In this document: positions 17,081 to 25,376 of the stretch, one piece after another
Numbering within the stretch: the stretch's first letter is position 1
Layout of the letters: each line of letters starts with the position of its first letter
Source of the DNA: JAWOLE01 sp963815655
GTDB taxonomy: Bacteria; Acidobacteriota; Thermoanaerobaculia; UBA5066; Gp7-AA6
Length of the DNA: 64,000 bases
Assembly (NCBI GenBank): GCA_963815655.1
Contig: CAWFHK010000001.1
Span: 124,001-188,000 of the forward strand
Direction of reading: 5' to 3'
The notes under the pieces: generated by a model
Database searches by the model: none
Seen by the model: the letters and a program-made list of their open reading frames with translations, nothing else
What the model was told of the DNA's origin: nothing
Program-made: the position numbers and the translations under genes

Positions 17081-17182
17081 ATTCCGATTGTTTCCTGCCT
17101 CTCCTAGGAAATCAACCTTTCGGCTGACCCCCATGATGCAAATGCATCAACCGGCTTCCGGATTCCCGCGCGGCTGCCTTTC

Positions 17183-17845
17183 TCAGGCCGTCCGGCGGGC
17201 GGCGTCCCGGCGCGCCAGGCGCGCGGCCCGGGTCTCGAGCCCGAGCATCCAGAAGAAGAGGCACGAGAAGGCGATCAGGGCGCCGAAGAAGACCGCCTTC
17301 GTCGGCGCATCCATCAGGATCTTCCCCTGCGGGTTGATGACGGTCTGCGGGTGGAGCGAGGAGGTGACCCGGGGCGCGACAAAGAAGAGGAAAGGCATCA
17401 GGACCGCGGCGAAGAGGGCATAGGCGGCCGACATCCTGGCCCGCCGCTCGGGGTCCTCGACGGCCGCGCGCAGGAAGAGGTACGCGGCGTACAGGAAGAT
17501 CAGGAGGAGGAACGAGGACTCCCGGGGGTCCCAGTTCCAGTAGGCGCCCCACATGATCTTCGCGAAGATTGCGCCGGTGACGAGCGCGAGGACCGCGAAG
17601 AGGAGCCCCAGGCGCACGGCGCCGACGGCGATGTCGTCGTGGAGAGGGTTGCGCCGGGCCAGGTACGCGGCCGAGTACGCGGCCGCCACGAGAAAGGCGA
17701 GGGCCGACGTCCACGCGCACGGCACATGGAAGAAGACGATCCGCGACGACTCCCCGATGAACCCCTGCGCCGGCGCGGGCCAGAGGAACGCCCCCACGAT
17801 GACCGCCGCCATGTAGGGAAGGAGCAGGAACTTGACGATCTTCAT
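17183..17845 (-). CDS. ccmC: CcmC heme transporter/handler
   Basis: 220 residues, six membrane helices. Delivers heme to CcmE at the periplasmic face. Seen: the tryptophan-rich motif WGAYWNWDPRESS (about 120-132), His in SSRIVFFHVPCAW (about 40) and the second heme-ligand region VTSSLHPQTVI. The ATG at 17843-17845 starts the conserved KIVKFLLLPYM; a longer in-frame start would run into repeat locus 6. Gap of 102 bases to ccmD contains nothing recognised. Confidence 0.94.
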   Translation of the reverse strand: MKIVKFLLLPYMAAVIVGAFLWPAPAQGFIGESSRIVFFHVPCAWTSALAFLVAAAYSAAYLARRNPLHDDIAVGAVRLGLLFAVLALVTGAIFAKIMWGAYWNWDPRESSFLLLIFLYAAYLFLRAAVEDPERRARMSAAYALFAAVLMPFLFFVAPRVTSSLHPQTVINPQGKILMDAPTKAVFFGALIAFSCLFFWMLGLETRAARLARRDAARRTA

Positions 17846-17889
17846 CTGCTTCGGGCCGGATCGGGATTCTAGCCGAACGTGGTCGGCGA

Positions 17890-17990
17890 GTTGCAATTGG
17901 GTAATTGTGAATTGTGAATTGCGAGCTGTGAGTGGGGCGAAAAACGATTGTCCGCCGCATTCACAATTCACAACTCTCAATTCACAACTT
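17890..17990. repeat. heptad-phased inverted array, locus 6
   Basis: Left arm with ATTGTGA, ATTGTGA, ATTGCGA, GCTGTGA units (17890-17936); right arm TTCACAA, TTCACAA, CTCTCAA, TTCACAA (17960-17990). Arms are reverse complements around a 23-base loop. It separates ccmB and ccmC, both on the minus strand, and the right arm ends 5 bases before the ccmB stop. Visibly A+T-richer than the flanking genes. Confidence 0.85.
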
Positions 17991-17995
17991 CTCCT

Positions 17996-18679
17996 TCAGT
18001 CTTCCCACGCCGCCGAAGCCAGCAGGTAGCCCGCGCAGGTGGCGGCGCCGTCGTAGGCCACGATGACGCGCAGCGGCGTGGACGGGACGGAGCCTCCGGC
18101 GGCCTCGACGGTGGCCACGATGGCCGAGAGGAGCAGGGGGAGGAGGAGAGGGAAGGAGATCACGACGAAGAGGACGTTCTTCTGGGACGCGCGGGCCACG
18201 AGAGCCGCGAGGAACGTCGAGACGACCGAGAGGCCGTAGCCGGCGAGGACGAGAAGCGCGACGAACGCGCCGGGCGCTCCCAGGCGCCATTCGAGGAGGA
18301 TCGAGAAGGCCGGCACGGTGACCGCCGCGATGGCGAGAAAGAGCAGGTAGTTGAAGAGCGTCTTCCCGGCGAGCGTGAGCGAGGCCGGGGCGACCTTGCG
18401 GAGGGCGAAGGCCGTCCCCGTTTCTTCCTCCCGCACGAAGGCCCGCGGCAGGCCGGTCGCCGCGCAGAAGAAGAGGATGATCCAGAGGAGCGCCGAGCAG
18501 ACCCTGTCCCGGGCCTCGGCGGGCAGGCCGAAGGGCCCGATCCCGAAGGAGACCAGGGTCACGGCCGTCGCCGCGAAGAAGAAGATCGAGGCGATCGCGA
18601 TGCGGCGCCGCAGCTCCTGCGCCGCGTCCTTGGCGCAGATGGCCCACGCCCGCCCCAGAGAGCCCACAGTCGAAGCCAT
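17996..18679 (-). CDS. ccmB: CcmB heme exporter membrane subunit
   Basis: 227 residues, six hydrophobic helices (for example IASIFFFAATAVTLVSFGIG, LFNYLLFLAIAAVTVPAFSIL, VLFVVISFPLLLPLLLSAIV). Membrane partner of the CcmA ATPase; together with CcmC they load and release CcmE. The characteristic GFRR/REEETGTAFALR region is present (FVREEETGTAFALRKVAP). The ATG shares one base with the ccmA stop (TGATG), showing coupling. Confidence 0.93.
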   Translation of the reverse strand: MASTVGSLGRAWAICAKDAAQELRRRIAIASIFFFAATAVTLVSFGIGPFGLPAEARDRVCSALLWIILFFCAATGLPRAFVREEETGTAFALRKVAPASLTLAGKTLFNYLLFLAIAAVTVPAFSILLEWRLGAPGAFVALLVLAGYGLSVVSTFLAALVARASQKNVLFVVISFPLLLPLLLSAIVATVEAAGGSVPSTPLRVIVAYDGAATCAGYLLASAAWED

Positions 18680-19299
18680 CAACGTCCCAGCTCGACCACC
18701 TGGTCGGGCTCCACGAAGTCGCGCGGATCGTTGGAAGCCAGGATGACGAGGCCCTCCCGGCGCCGGGCCTCGACGACCCGCTCGACGATCGCCCGCCCGT
18801 CCGTATCGAGACCGATCATCGGCTCGTCGAGGAGGATCGCGGGCGGATCGAAGAGAAGAGCGAACGCGATCTTCAGCCGTTGTTTCATGCCGGTCGAGAA
18901 CGCGCCGACGCGCTTCCCCATCGCCCCCTGGAGGCCGACGTCCGCGAGGCGCCGGGTCAGCTCTTCGTCCCCTTCCGGGCGGCCGCCGGCTCGGGAGAGG
19001 AACCGCAGGTTCTCGAGCGCCGAGAAGTCTTCGTAGAAGGCCAGGTCCGGTCCGGACCATCCTACGGCGAGCCGCCGCTCGTCGCCCGTGAGCTCCCGAT
19101 CGCCCTGGCGGACCGAGACGGAGCCGGAGCTCGGGTGCGCGAGCGAAGCGAGGATCTTGAGCAGCGTCGTCTTGCCGCTCCCGTTGCGCCCCTTCACCGC
19201 GACGAGTCCCCGGCCGGCGCGAAACGAGAGGCCCGAGAAAAGCGGCGGGCCCGCGAACGCCTTGGCGAGCTCTCGGGCCTCGATCGTCGTCTCGAGCAT
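18679..19299 (-). CDS. ccmA: CcmA ABC ATPase of cytochrome c maturation
   Basis: 206 residues, the short form typical of CcmA. Seen: Walker A GRNGSGKTTLLK (about 37-48), signature FSTGMKQRLKIAFALL (STGMKQR in place of LSGGQ, as usual for this family), Walker B AILLDEPMIGLD, and final ILASNDPRD switch. Drives release of holo-CcmE. The ATG at 19297-19299 was chosen at the conserved MLETTIEARELAKAF; an ATG 12 bases upstream is also possible. First gene of the minus-strand ccm operon; divergent from the oxidase cluster. Confidence 0.93.
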   Translation of the reverse strand: MLETTIEARELAKAFAGPPLFSGLSFRAGRGLVAVKGRNGSGKTTLLKILASLAHPSSGSVSVRQGDRELTGDERRLAVGWSGPDLAFYEDFSALENLRFLSRAGGRPEGDEELTRRLADVGLQGAMGKRVGAFSTGMKQRLKIAFALLFDPPAILLDEPMIGLDTDGRAIVERVVEARRREGLVILASNDPRDFVEPDQVVELGR

Positions 19300-19359
19300 T
19301 TCGCGCGACACGTTAGCAGGTTCCGACTCCGACAACGTCGGCCGGGGGCGCCTCGGACC

Positions 19360-19388
19360 TGGATTCTGGAATCTGGAATCTGGAATCG
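19360..19388. repeat. heptad-phased array, locus 7 (single arm)
   Basis: About four units of GGATTCT/GGAATCT (19360-19388) with no clear inverted partner. It lies in the 228-bp divergent gap between ccmA and the cupredoxin gene, upstream of the promoter at 19399. Confidence 0.65.
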
Positions 19389-19398
19389 GCGGAGCGGC

Positions 19399-19427
19399 TT
19401 GAAACGGGTGTTTGCCTTCTATATGAT
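19399..19427 (+). promoter_or_regulatory. sigma70-type promoter for the oxidase cluster
   Basis: TTGAAA (19399-19404), 17-base spacer, TATGAT (19422-19427): five of six matches to each consensus hexamer with ideal spacing. It points into the cupredoxin-cox operon, leaving an untranslated leader of about 95 bases before the ATG at 19528. Confidence 0.65.
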
Positions 19428-19527
19428 CCGCCGGATTCATGTTCCACTCGTCTTTGGCGCGCGGCGCTCTCGGGTGGGCGCCGGGAGGCGCCGGACATTC
19501 GGAAACGACCGCTCGGAGGGAGTCTTG

Positions 19528-20325
19528 ATGTTGAAGCGCGCGACCTTCGGTTTGCTTTGCCTGGCGTTCGCCCTGACCTTCGCCGCCTGCGGCGGCAACA
19601 AGGAAGACGAGGAAGAGGAGACGGCCGCGAAGCCGGCCCAGACCACGGCGGCGGCAAGCGCGCCCGCCCCCGCGGCGGCCCCGGCGGCCGGCAGCGCCAC
19701 GATCACCGGCAAGGTGGCCTTCACGGGAACTGCCCCGGCTAGGGAGCAGATCAAGATGGACGCGGACGCCTACTGCATGGGGGCTCATTCTGCGCCCGTC
19801 TACACCGAGGACGTCGTCATCAACCCCAACGGAACGCTCGAGTGGGTTCTCGTGTACGTCAAGGAAGGCGTGACCGGGACCTACCCGCCTCCCACGACCC
19901 CGGTCACTCTGGATCAGAGAGGGTGCCAGTACCATCCCCACATCTTCGGGATCCAGGCGGGGCAGCCGCTGAAGATCGTCAACAGCGACGGGACCCTCCA
20001 CAACATCCACGCGCTCCCGAAGATCAACGCCGAGTTCAACATCGGCCAGCCGTTTCAGAAGATGGAGACCATCAAGAAGTTCGACAAGGCCGAGATGCCC
20101 GTCCGGTTCAAGTGCGACGTGCACAAGTGGATGGGCGCCTACTGCGGCGTCTTCAACCACCCCTTCTACGCGACGACCAACGACCAGGGGACCTTCGAGA
20201 TCAAGAATCTCCCTCCGGGCAATTACGTCATCGAGGCCTGGCAGGAGAAGTACGGCGCGCAGACGCAGAACGTGACGGTCTCCGGCTCGGAGACGAAGAC
20301 GGTCGATTTCTCCTTCAAGGGCTGA
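19528..20325 (+). CDS. lipoprotein with cupredoxin-like and carboxypeptidase-regulatory-like domains
   Basis: 265 residues. Signal with lipid-accepting C21 (LTFAAC), then an acidic and Ala/Pro-rich linker (24-55). Residues 56-215 look like a type-1 copper (plastocyanin-like) fold: H158 (TLHNIH) and the cluster C196-x2-H199-x2-M202 (CDVHKWM). Residues 205-245 match a carboxypeptidase-D regulatory-like beta domain (DQGTFEIKNLPPGNYVIEAW). GGAGGG lies 7 bases before the ATG. First gene of the oxidase cluster, so an electron donor or copper-delivery role for the oxidase is plausible (inference). Copper binding is suggested only by the motif. Confidence 0.8.
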   Translation: MLKRATFGLLCLAFALTFAACGGNKEDEEEETAAKPAQTTAAASAPAPAAAPAAGSATITGKVAFTGTAPAREQIKMDADAYCMGAHSAPVYTEDVVINPNGTLEWVLVYVKEGVTGTYPPPTTPVTLDQRGCQYHPHIFGIQAGQPLKIVNSDGTLHNIHALPKINAEFNIGQPFQKMETIKKFDKAEMPVRFKCDVHKWMGAYCGVFNHPFYATTNDQGTFEIKNLPPGNYVIEAWQEKYGAQTQNVTVSGSETKTVDFSFKG

Positions 20326-20335
20326 CCCGGGGCAG

Positions 20336-21157
20336 ATGCGGCCTCCCCAGAGCCTCATCCCCGGCCGGATGGCCCTTCGCGTTGCGCTCGTCTTTCCGGC
20401 CCTCGCGGCCCTCCCGGCCGCCGGCGGAGCTCTCCCCATCTGGATGCACCTGCCGGAAGGGGTCTCCAGCTACAGCGGCAAGATCGACATGCTCTTTCAC
20501 CTGATTCTCTGGCTCACCGGGATCATCTTCGTCGTCGTCGAGGCCCTGCTCCTCTTCTTCCTGTTCCGCTACCGCCGCCGGGAGGGGCGCCGGGCGCACT
20601 ACACCCACGGCAACAACCGGCTTGAGGTCATCTGGACGATCATCCCGGCGGTGATCTGCGTGGTCCTGGCCCTCCTTTCCCGGCGCAGCTGGGCCGAGAT
20701 CAAGCAGCAGATGCCGACAGACGCGGTCCAGATCGAGATCGTCGCGGAGCAGTTCGCCTGGAACATCCGGTACCCGGGACCCGACGGGAGGCTCGACACA
20801 GCCGACGACATCGTCACGTTGAACCAGCTTCATTTCCCCGTCGGGCGTCCCGTCGTCGCGTTGCTGCGCTCCAAGGACGTCATCCACTCCTTCTTCCTCC
20901 CCGAGTTCCGCGTCAAGCAGGACGCCGTTCCCGGCATGTCCACACGTATCTGGTTCGACGCGATGCGGGTGGGCCACTGGGAGATCGCCTGCGCCGAGCT
21001 GTGCGGGCTCGGGCACTACCGGATGAAGGGATTCGTGACGGTCGAGACGCAGGAAGAGTTCGAGAAGTGGCTCAAGGAACAGGCGGCGCCGGCCACGCCA
21101 CCGGCGGAGGGGAGTCCGCCGGCGCCCGCCGCCCAGGAGGGGAAGCAAGGCTCATGA
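20336..21157 (+). CDS. coxB: cytochrome c oxidase subunit II
   Basis: 273 residues. Receives electrons from cytochrome c or cupredoxin at its CuA centre. Seen: signal-like N-terminus, two membrane helices (MLFHLILWLTGIIFVVVEALLLFFLF and LEVIWTIIPAVICVVLALL), WNIRYPGPDG, and the CuA ligands H in SKDVIHSFF with C-AEL-C-GLG-H-YR-M (CxxxCxxxHxxM). No fused cytochrome c domain, unlike caa3 types. An Ala/Pro-rich tail ends the protein. Stop overlaps the coxA ATG. Confidence 0.95.
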   Translation: MRPPQSLIPGRMALRVALVFPALAALPAAGGALPIWMHLPEGVSSYSGKIDMLFHLILWLTGIIFVVVEALLLFFLFRYRRREGRRAHYTHGNNRLEVIWTIIPAVICVVLALLSRRSWAEIKQQMPTDAVQIEIVAEQFAWNIRYPGPDGRLDTADDIVTLNQLHFPVGRPVVALLRSKDVIHSFFLPEFRVKQDAVPGMSTRIWFDAMRVGHWEIACAELCGLGHYRMKGFVTVETQEEFEKWLKEQAAPATPPAEGSPPAPAAQEGKQGS

Positions 21158-22971
21158 GCACGATCACACCGGGCGATTTCGCGGTGCCCGAGCCGTCGCC
21201 CGCGGCCGTCCCGGAGCACCTGCCGGGCGTCCACCCCGCGCCGACGTCCTTCTGGCGCAAGTACATCTTCTCGCTCGACCACAAGGTGATCGGGAAGCAG
21301 TACCTGCTCTACGCGCTGACGATGCTCGTGGTCGGGGGACTCCTGGCGATCCTCGTGCGCTGGCAGCTCGCGTGGCCCGGCCGGCCGATCGGGTTCATGG
21401 GCAAGCTCTTCCCCGAGGGAATGCCCAACGGCCGGATGCTGCCGGAGTTCTACAACTCGCTCTTCACCATGCACGCGACGATCATGATCTTCTTCGCGAT
21501 CATGCCGATCCTGATCGGCGCGTTCGGCAACTTCGTCGTGCCCATCCAGATCGGCGCCCGCGACATGGCGTTTCCGACCCTCAACATGCTCTCGTTCTGG
21601 ACGGCGGTGCCCGCGGCCGTCGTCATCATCTGGTCCTTCTTCGTCACGGGGGGCGCCGCCCAGTCGGGCTGGACCTCCTACGTGCCCCTCGCCATCGTGC
21701 AGTCGCGCGGGCAGACGCTCTGGGCGCTCGCGCTCCTGATCCTCGGGCTCTCCTCGCTGCTGACCTCGGTCAACTTCATCACGACGATCATCAACATGCG
21801 GGCGCCGGGCATGACGTTCTTCCGGCTGCCGCTGACCGTCTGGGCGCTCTTCATCACGGCGATCCTGCTGCTGCTCGCGCTGCCGGTCCTCTCCGGGGCG
21901 CTCATCATGATGATCTTCGACCGCGTGCTCGGGACGACCTTCTTCCTGCCGGCGGGGCTCGTCGTCTCGGGGCAGCCGTGGAAGAACGCCGGGGGCGGCC
22001 AGGCGCTCCTCTGGCAGCATCTCTTCTGGTTCTTCGGGCACCCGGAGGTCTACATCATGATCCTCCCGGCCATGGGGATCACCTCCGAGATCCTGCCCGT
22101 CTTCTCCCGCAAGCCGATCTTCGGATACCGCGCGATGGTCTACTCGATCATGGGGATCGCGGGGCTCGGGTTCATCGTCTGGGGCCACCACATGTTCCAG
22201 AGCGGCATGAACCCCCTCCTCGGCACGACGTTCATGATCTCGACGATGGTGATCGCGGTCCCCTCCGCGATCAAGACGTTCAACTGGCTGGGGACGCTGT
22301 GGGGCGGCAACATCCACTTCACGACGCCGATGCTGAACGCGGTCTCCTTCGTCGCCATGTTCGTCATCGGCGGGCTCTCCGGGATCTTCATGGCCTCGAC
22401 GCCGGTGGACATCTTCATCCACGACACCTACTTCATCGTCGGCCACATCCACTACGTCCTCTTCGGCGGCTCGCTCTTCGGGGCGTTCGCCGGGCTCTAC
22501 TTCTGGTACCCGAAAATGTTCGGACGGATGATGAGCGAGACGTGGGGGAAGGTGCACTGGGCGATCACGTTCGTCACCTTCAACTGCGTCTTCTTCCCGA
22601 TGCACTTCCTGGGGATGCGCGGGATGCAGCGGCGCATCTACGATTACTCCCAGTACACGCACCTGAAGGGCCTGCAGCCGCTGAACCAGTTCATGACCGT
22701 GTCGCTCTTCGTGCTCGGCGCGGCGCAGATCATCCTCGTGCTGAACTTCTTCCTCTCGATGCGCCGCGGCAAGCTCGCCGGGCCCAACCCGTGGCGCGCG
22801 AACACGCTCGAGTGGCAGACCGCGTCGCCCCCCCCGCACGAGAACTTCGTCGGCCAGGTCCCCACGGTCTACCGCGGACCCTACGAGTACAGCGTCCCCG
22901 AGCGCGCCGACGACCACTGGCCGCAGAACGAGCCTCCTTCCGGCGTGAAGGGAATGACGGCGCATGGCTAG
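21154..22971 (+). CDS. coxA: cytochrome c oxidase subunit I (aa3-type, A1 family)
   Basis: 605 residues, 12 or more helices. Catalytic subunit with heme a and the heme a3-CuB site. Seen: low-spin heme His in LFTMHATIMIFFAIMP, the CuB/cross-link motif WFFGHPEVYIMILP (His, Glu and Tyr), HHMF for the other CuB His pair, HDTYFIVGHIHYVLFGG with heme ligands near the C-terminus. The Glu in HPEVY places it in the A1 class with a D-type proton channel. Start ATG overlaps the coxB stop and the end overlaps ctaA by 8 bases. Confidence 0.96.
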   Translation: MSTITPGDFAVPEPSPAAVPEHLPGVHPAPTSFWRKYIFSLDHKVIGKQYLLYALTMLVVGGLLAILVRWQLAWPGRPIGFMGKLFPEGMPNGRMLPEFYNSLFTMHATIMIFFAIMPILIGAFGNFVVPIQIGARDMAFPTLNMLSFWTAVPAAVVIIWSFFVTGGAAQSGWTSYVPLAIVQSRGQTLWALALLILGLSSLLTSVNFITTIINMRAPGMTFFRLPLTVWALFITAILLLLALPVLSGALIMMIFDRVLGTTFFLPAGLVVSGQPWKNAGGGQALLWQHLFWFFGHPEVYIMILPAMGITSEILPVFSRKPIFGYRAMVYSIMGIAGLGFIVWGHHMFQSGMNPLLGTTFMISTMVIAVPSAIKTFNWLGTLWGGNIHFTTPMLNAVSFVAMFVIGGLSGIFMASTPVDIFIHDTYFIVGHIHYVLFGGSLFGAFAGLYFWYPKMFGRMMSETWGKVHWAITFVTFNCVFFPMHFLGMRGMQRRIYDYSQYTHLKGLQPLNQFMTVSLFVLGAAQIILVLNFFLSMRRGKLAGPNPWRANTLEWQTASPPPHENFVGQVPTVYRGPYEYSVPERADDHWPQNEPPSGVKGMTAHG

Positions 22972-23977
22972 GTCGCCCGGGCGGGACACTCTCTCGAGGA
23001 GGGAGGGTGGAGCTGCCCCTCACCCCGCCCCTCTCCCGCAGGGAGAGGGAGCAAGAGTCGGTCTCCATCGGTTCGCGGTCGCGACGGCCGCGGCGACGCT
23101 CTTCCTGATCTTTGCGGGAGGGCTGGTCACATCGACGGAGTCGGGCCTGTCGGTCCCGGATTGGCCTCTCTCCTACGGGCGTCTCATGCCGCCGATGGTC
23201 GGGGGCGTCTTCTATGAGCACGGCCATCGCATGGTGGCGACGGCCGTCGGGATCCTGACCATCATCCTCGCCGTGTGGCTCTTCCGCCGGGAGCCGCGCG
23301 CGTGGGTCCGCCGCCTGGGCTACGCGGCCCTCGGCGCGGTCGTCGCGCAGGGCGTCCTCGGAGGCCTGACGGTCCTCTTTCTCCTTCCCACGGCCGTTTC
23401 GGTGGCCCACGCGTGCCTGGCGCAGACCTTCTTCTGCCTGATCGTGACGGTCGCTGTCGTGACCTCGCCCTCCTGGCGCGGAGCGGCGGACGCGGGAAGG
23501 GACCCCGCGGTCCGGATGGGCGCCGTCACCGTCGCCGCAATCTTCCTCCAGCTCCTCGCGGGCGCGGTCATGCGGCACACGAAGGCCGGGCTCGCGATCC
23601 CCGATTTTCCGCTCGCGCTCGGGCGCGTCGTTCCGCCGATCACCTCGTTTCCGGTCGCGATCCATTTCACGCACCGGCTGGGAGCGCTCGCGGTTGCGTG
23701 TTGCGTCGCCGGGTGCGTGGTCCAGGCGTTCCGATCCCGCCGGCCAGGGCTCGAGAAGACCGCCCTGCTGCTCGCCGGCCTCGTCGCCGCGCAGATCGCG
23801 CTGGGAGCTTTCACGGTCCTCTCCCGCAAGGCCGTCGCCGTGACGACGGCGCACGTGGCGACCGGCGCGCTGCTGCTCGGCACGACCCTCGCGTTCACGC
23901 TCGCCGCTTCGAAGAAGGGGAAGGCCGAGGAGGCCCGGACGGGCGCCGCGAGTCTCTCGCGGAGGGCGATCGCGTGA
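22964..23977 (+). CDS. ctaA: heme A synthase (Cox15/CtaA)
   Basis: 337 residues from the ATG at 22964, which overlaps coxA by 8 bases. Membrane enzyme that oxidises heme O to heme A. Seen: eight helices in two four-helix halves, each with paired heme-ligand His (YEHGHRMVAT and AHACLAQ in the first half; IHFTHRLGAL and TTAHVATGA in the second), and the SGLSVPDWPL / GLAIPDFPLALG repeat typical of the family. Oddity: residues about 16-30 (APHPAPLPQGEGAR) are encoded by a REP-like palindrome, and no other in-frame start precedes the first helix. Confidence 0.92.
   Translation: MARSPGRDTLSRREGGAAPHPAPLPQGEGARVGLHRFAVATAAATLFLIFAGGLVTSTESGLSVPDWPLSYGRLMPPMVGGVFYEHGHRMVATAVGILTIILAVWLFRREPRAWVRRLGYAALGAVVAQGVLGGLTVLFLLPTAVSVAHACLAQTFFCLIVTVAVVTSPSWRGAADAGRDPAVRMGAVTVAAIFLQLLAGAVMRHTKAGLAIPDFPLALGRVVPPITSFPVAIHFTHRLGALAVACCVAGCVVQAFRSRRPGLEKTALLLAGLVAAQIALGAFTVLSRKAVAVTTAHVATGALLLGTTLAFTLAASKKGKAEEARTGAASLSRRAIA
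23016..23051. repeat. REP-like palindrome inside the ctaA 5' coding region
   Basis: CCCTCTCCC (23029-23037), loop GCA, GGGAGAGGG (23041-23049), preceded by CCCCTCACCCCG. Same family as the stem at 1176-1200. No T-run follows. It lies in frame within the apparent N-terminus of ctaA. Confidence 0.7.
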
Positions 23978-24852
23978 GAGCGGATGCGACCGTCCTCGCC
24001 GCAGTCCCGACGCGTGTCGGCGATTTCCTGGAGCTGACCAAGCCGCGGATCACGACGCTCGTCGTGATCACGGCGGCGGTGGGATACGCGGTCGGCTCCC
24101 GCGGATTCGATCCGGCCGCCTTCGCCGCTCTTCTTCTCGGCACGGCGATGGTCGCGGGGGGGGCATCGGCCCTGAATCAGCACGCCGAGCGCGGGCTCGA
24201 CGCCCGGATGGAGCGCACGCGCCACCGTCCCTTGCCGGCCGGCCGCCTCACTCCCGGCGAGGCGCTGGTCTTCGGCCTGGCGCTCTCGGGATCGGGCATC
24301 GTCCTCCTCGCCACGATCAACGCGTTGACGCCCGCGCTCGGGGCCGCCGCTCTCGCCAGTTACGTTCTGCTCTACACGCCCTTGAAGCGGCTGACCTCCC
24401 TCTGCACCGTCGTGGGCGCCGTTCCCGGCGCGATTCCCCCGATGATGGGATGGGTCGCGGCCCGCGGCACGCTCGGCCCGGGCGCCTGGGCGCTCTTCGC
24501 GGTCCTCTTCCTCTGGCAGCTCCCGCATTTCCTCGCGATCGGCTGGATCTACCGTGAGGACTACGCGCGGGCGGGCTTCCCCATGCTGACCGTGCTCGAC
24601 CGCGACGGCCGCTCGACCGGGCGCCAGATGATGCTCTATTCCGCGGCGTTGATCCCGGTCACGCTGGTCGCGGGCGCCGCCGCGGCGGCCGGAGCGGGGT
24701 ATCTCTGGAGCGCGCTCGCGCTCGGGCTCCTGTTCTTCGGCGCTTCGTCGCGCTTCGCGTGGACCCGGTCGGTTCCGGCGGCGAGGGCGCTCTTCCTGAT
24801 CTCGGTCCTCTACCTGCCGGTGCTCCTGGGGCTCATGGTGTTCAATCGGTGA
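23974..24852 (+). CDS. ctaB: protoheme IX farnesyltransferase (heme O synthase)
   Basis: 292 residues, UbiA-family membrane prenyltransferase adding farnesyl to heme B, the step before CtaA. Seen: LTKPRITTLVVITAAVGY near the N-terminus, the first polar motif LNQHAERGLDARMERTRHRPLPAGR, YTPLKRLTSLCTVVGAVPGAIPPMMGWVA, and the second motif ...WLPHF/IYREDYARAGFPML. GTG start (23974) overlaps the ctaA stop (GTGA). About nine helices. CtaA and CtaB together supply heme A to the adjacent oxidase. Confidence 0.95.
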   Translation: MRADATVLAAVPTRVGDFLELTKPRITTLVVITAAVGYAVGSRGFDPAAFAALLLGTAMVAGGASALNQHAERGLDARMERTRHRPLPAGRLTPGEALVFGLALSGSGIVLLATINALTPALGAAALASYVLLYTPLKRLTSLCTVVGAVPGAIPPMMGWVAARGTLGPGAWALFAVLFLWQLPHFLAIGWIYREDYARAGFPMLTVLDRDGRSTGRQMMLYSAALIPVTLVAGAAAAAGAGYLWSALALGLLFFGASSRFAWTRSVPAARALFLISVLYLPVLLGLMVFNR

Positions 24853-24860
24853 GGGCAACG

Positions 24861-24965
24861 ATGGGGCGACTCGAGAACCGGAGGCTGCTGCTGCTGCTCG
24901 TCCTGATCATGGCGGGACTCTTCTTCGGATCGATCCTGTTCATCCTCTCGCGCGCTCCGCACTAG
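24861..24965 (+). CDS. 34-residue single-helix membrane peptide of the oxidase operon
   Basis: MGRLENRRLLLLLVLIMAGL start, one hydrophobic helix (about 9-29), short ending SRAPH. A GAGGGCAACG stretch sits before the ATG, 8 bases after ctaB, and the next gene begins 20 bases later. Position between ctaB and subunit IV suggests an oxidase accessory subunit or assembly factor, comparable in kind to other tiny oxidase subunits, but I recognise no named family. Confidence 0.6.
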   Translation: MGRLENRRLLLLLVLIMAGLFFGSILFILSRAPH

Positions 24966-24985
24966 GGAGGTCGAAGGAAAAAGCG

Positions 24986-25276
24986 ATGACGTCCACCGAG
25001 CACAAGACCCCCAACTACATGGCCATCTTCTGGTGGCTGGCGGCCTTCACGGCCGTCGAGGTCGCCTACTCGTCGCTTCTCCCGCACACGGAGAAGGTCC
25101 TCCTCATCCTGGGGCTCGTGGGGTTCGCGGCGATCAAGGCCACGCTCGTGGCTCTCTACTTCATGCACCTGAAGTTCGAGCGCAAGTCGCTCGGCATCAT
25201 CGTGGGCTCGACCCTCATCCTCGGCGTGATCCTGGTGTCGGTGGGAATGGCGGAGCACTGGCTGCCGAGACCCTAG
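24986..25276 (+). CDS. cytochrome c oxidase subunit IV
   Basis: 96 residues with three hydrophobic helices (YMAIFWWLAAFTAVEVAYSS, VLLILGLVGFAAIKATLVALYFMHL, LGIIVGSTLILGVILVSVGM). ALYFMHLKFE is the hallmark of the bacterial COX4/caa3-type subunit IV family. A GGGAGG site lies upstream. Structural subunit of the aa3 oxidase complex. Confidence 0.9.
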   Translation: MTSTEHKTPNYMAIFWWLAAFTAVEVAYSSLLPHTEKVLLILGLVGFAAIKATLVALYFMHLKFERKSLGIIVGSTLILGVILVSVGMAEHWLPRP

Positions 25277-25279
25277 TAG

Positions 25280-25359
25280 CAAGACGTAAGACGTGAAACG
25301 TGAGGACGTGAAACCAAACAGAGCGCCGCGTTTGACGTCTCACGCTTGACGTCTTACGG
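25280..25359. repeat. heptad-phased inverted array, locus 8
   Basis: Left arm AAGACGT, AAGACGT, GAAACGT, GAGGACGT (25280-25314); right arm TTGACGT, CTCACGC, TTGACGT, CTTACGG (25331-25359). One unit on the left is eight bases. Lies between two co-transcribed oxidase genes; the right arm ends 9 bases before the GGAGGAAGG ribosome site of coxC. Confidence 0.8.
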
Positions 25360-25376
25360 CTCCGGAGGAAGGAACG

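Noticed and set aside
21016..22989. 657-codon minus-strand open frame
   Set aside because: Antisense to coxA; low-complexity acidic and basic composition, no motifs.
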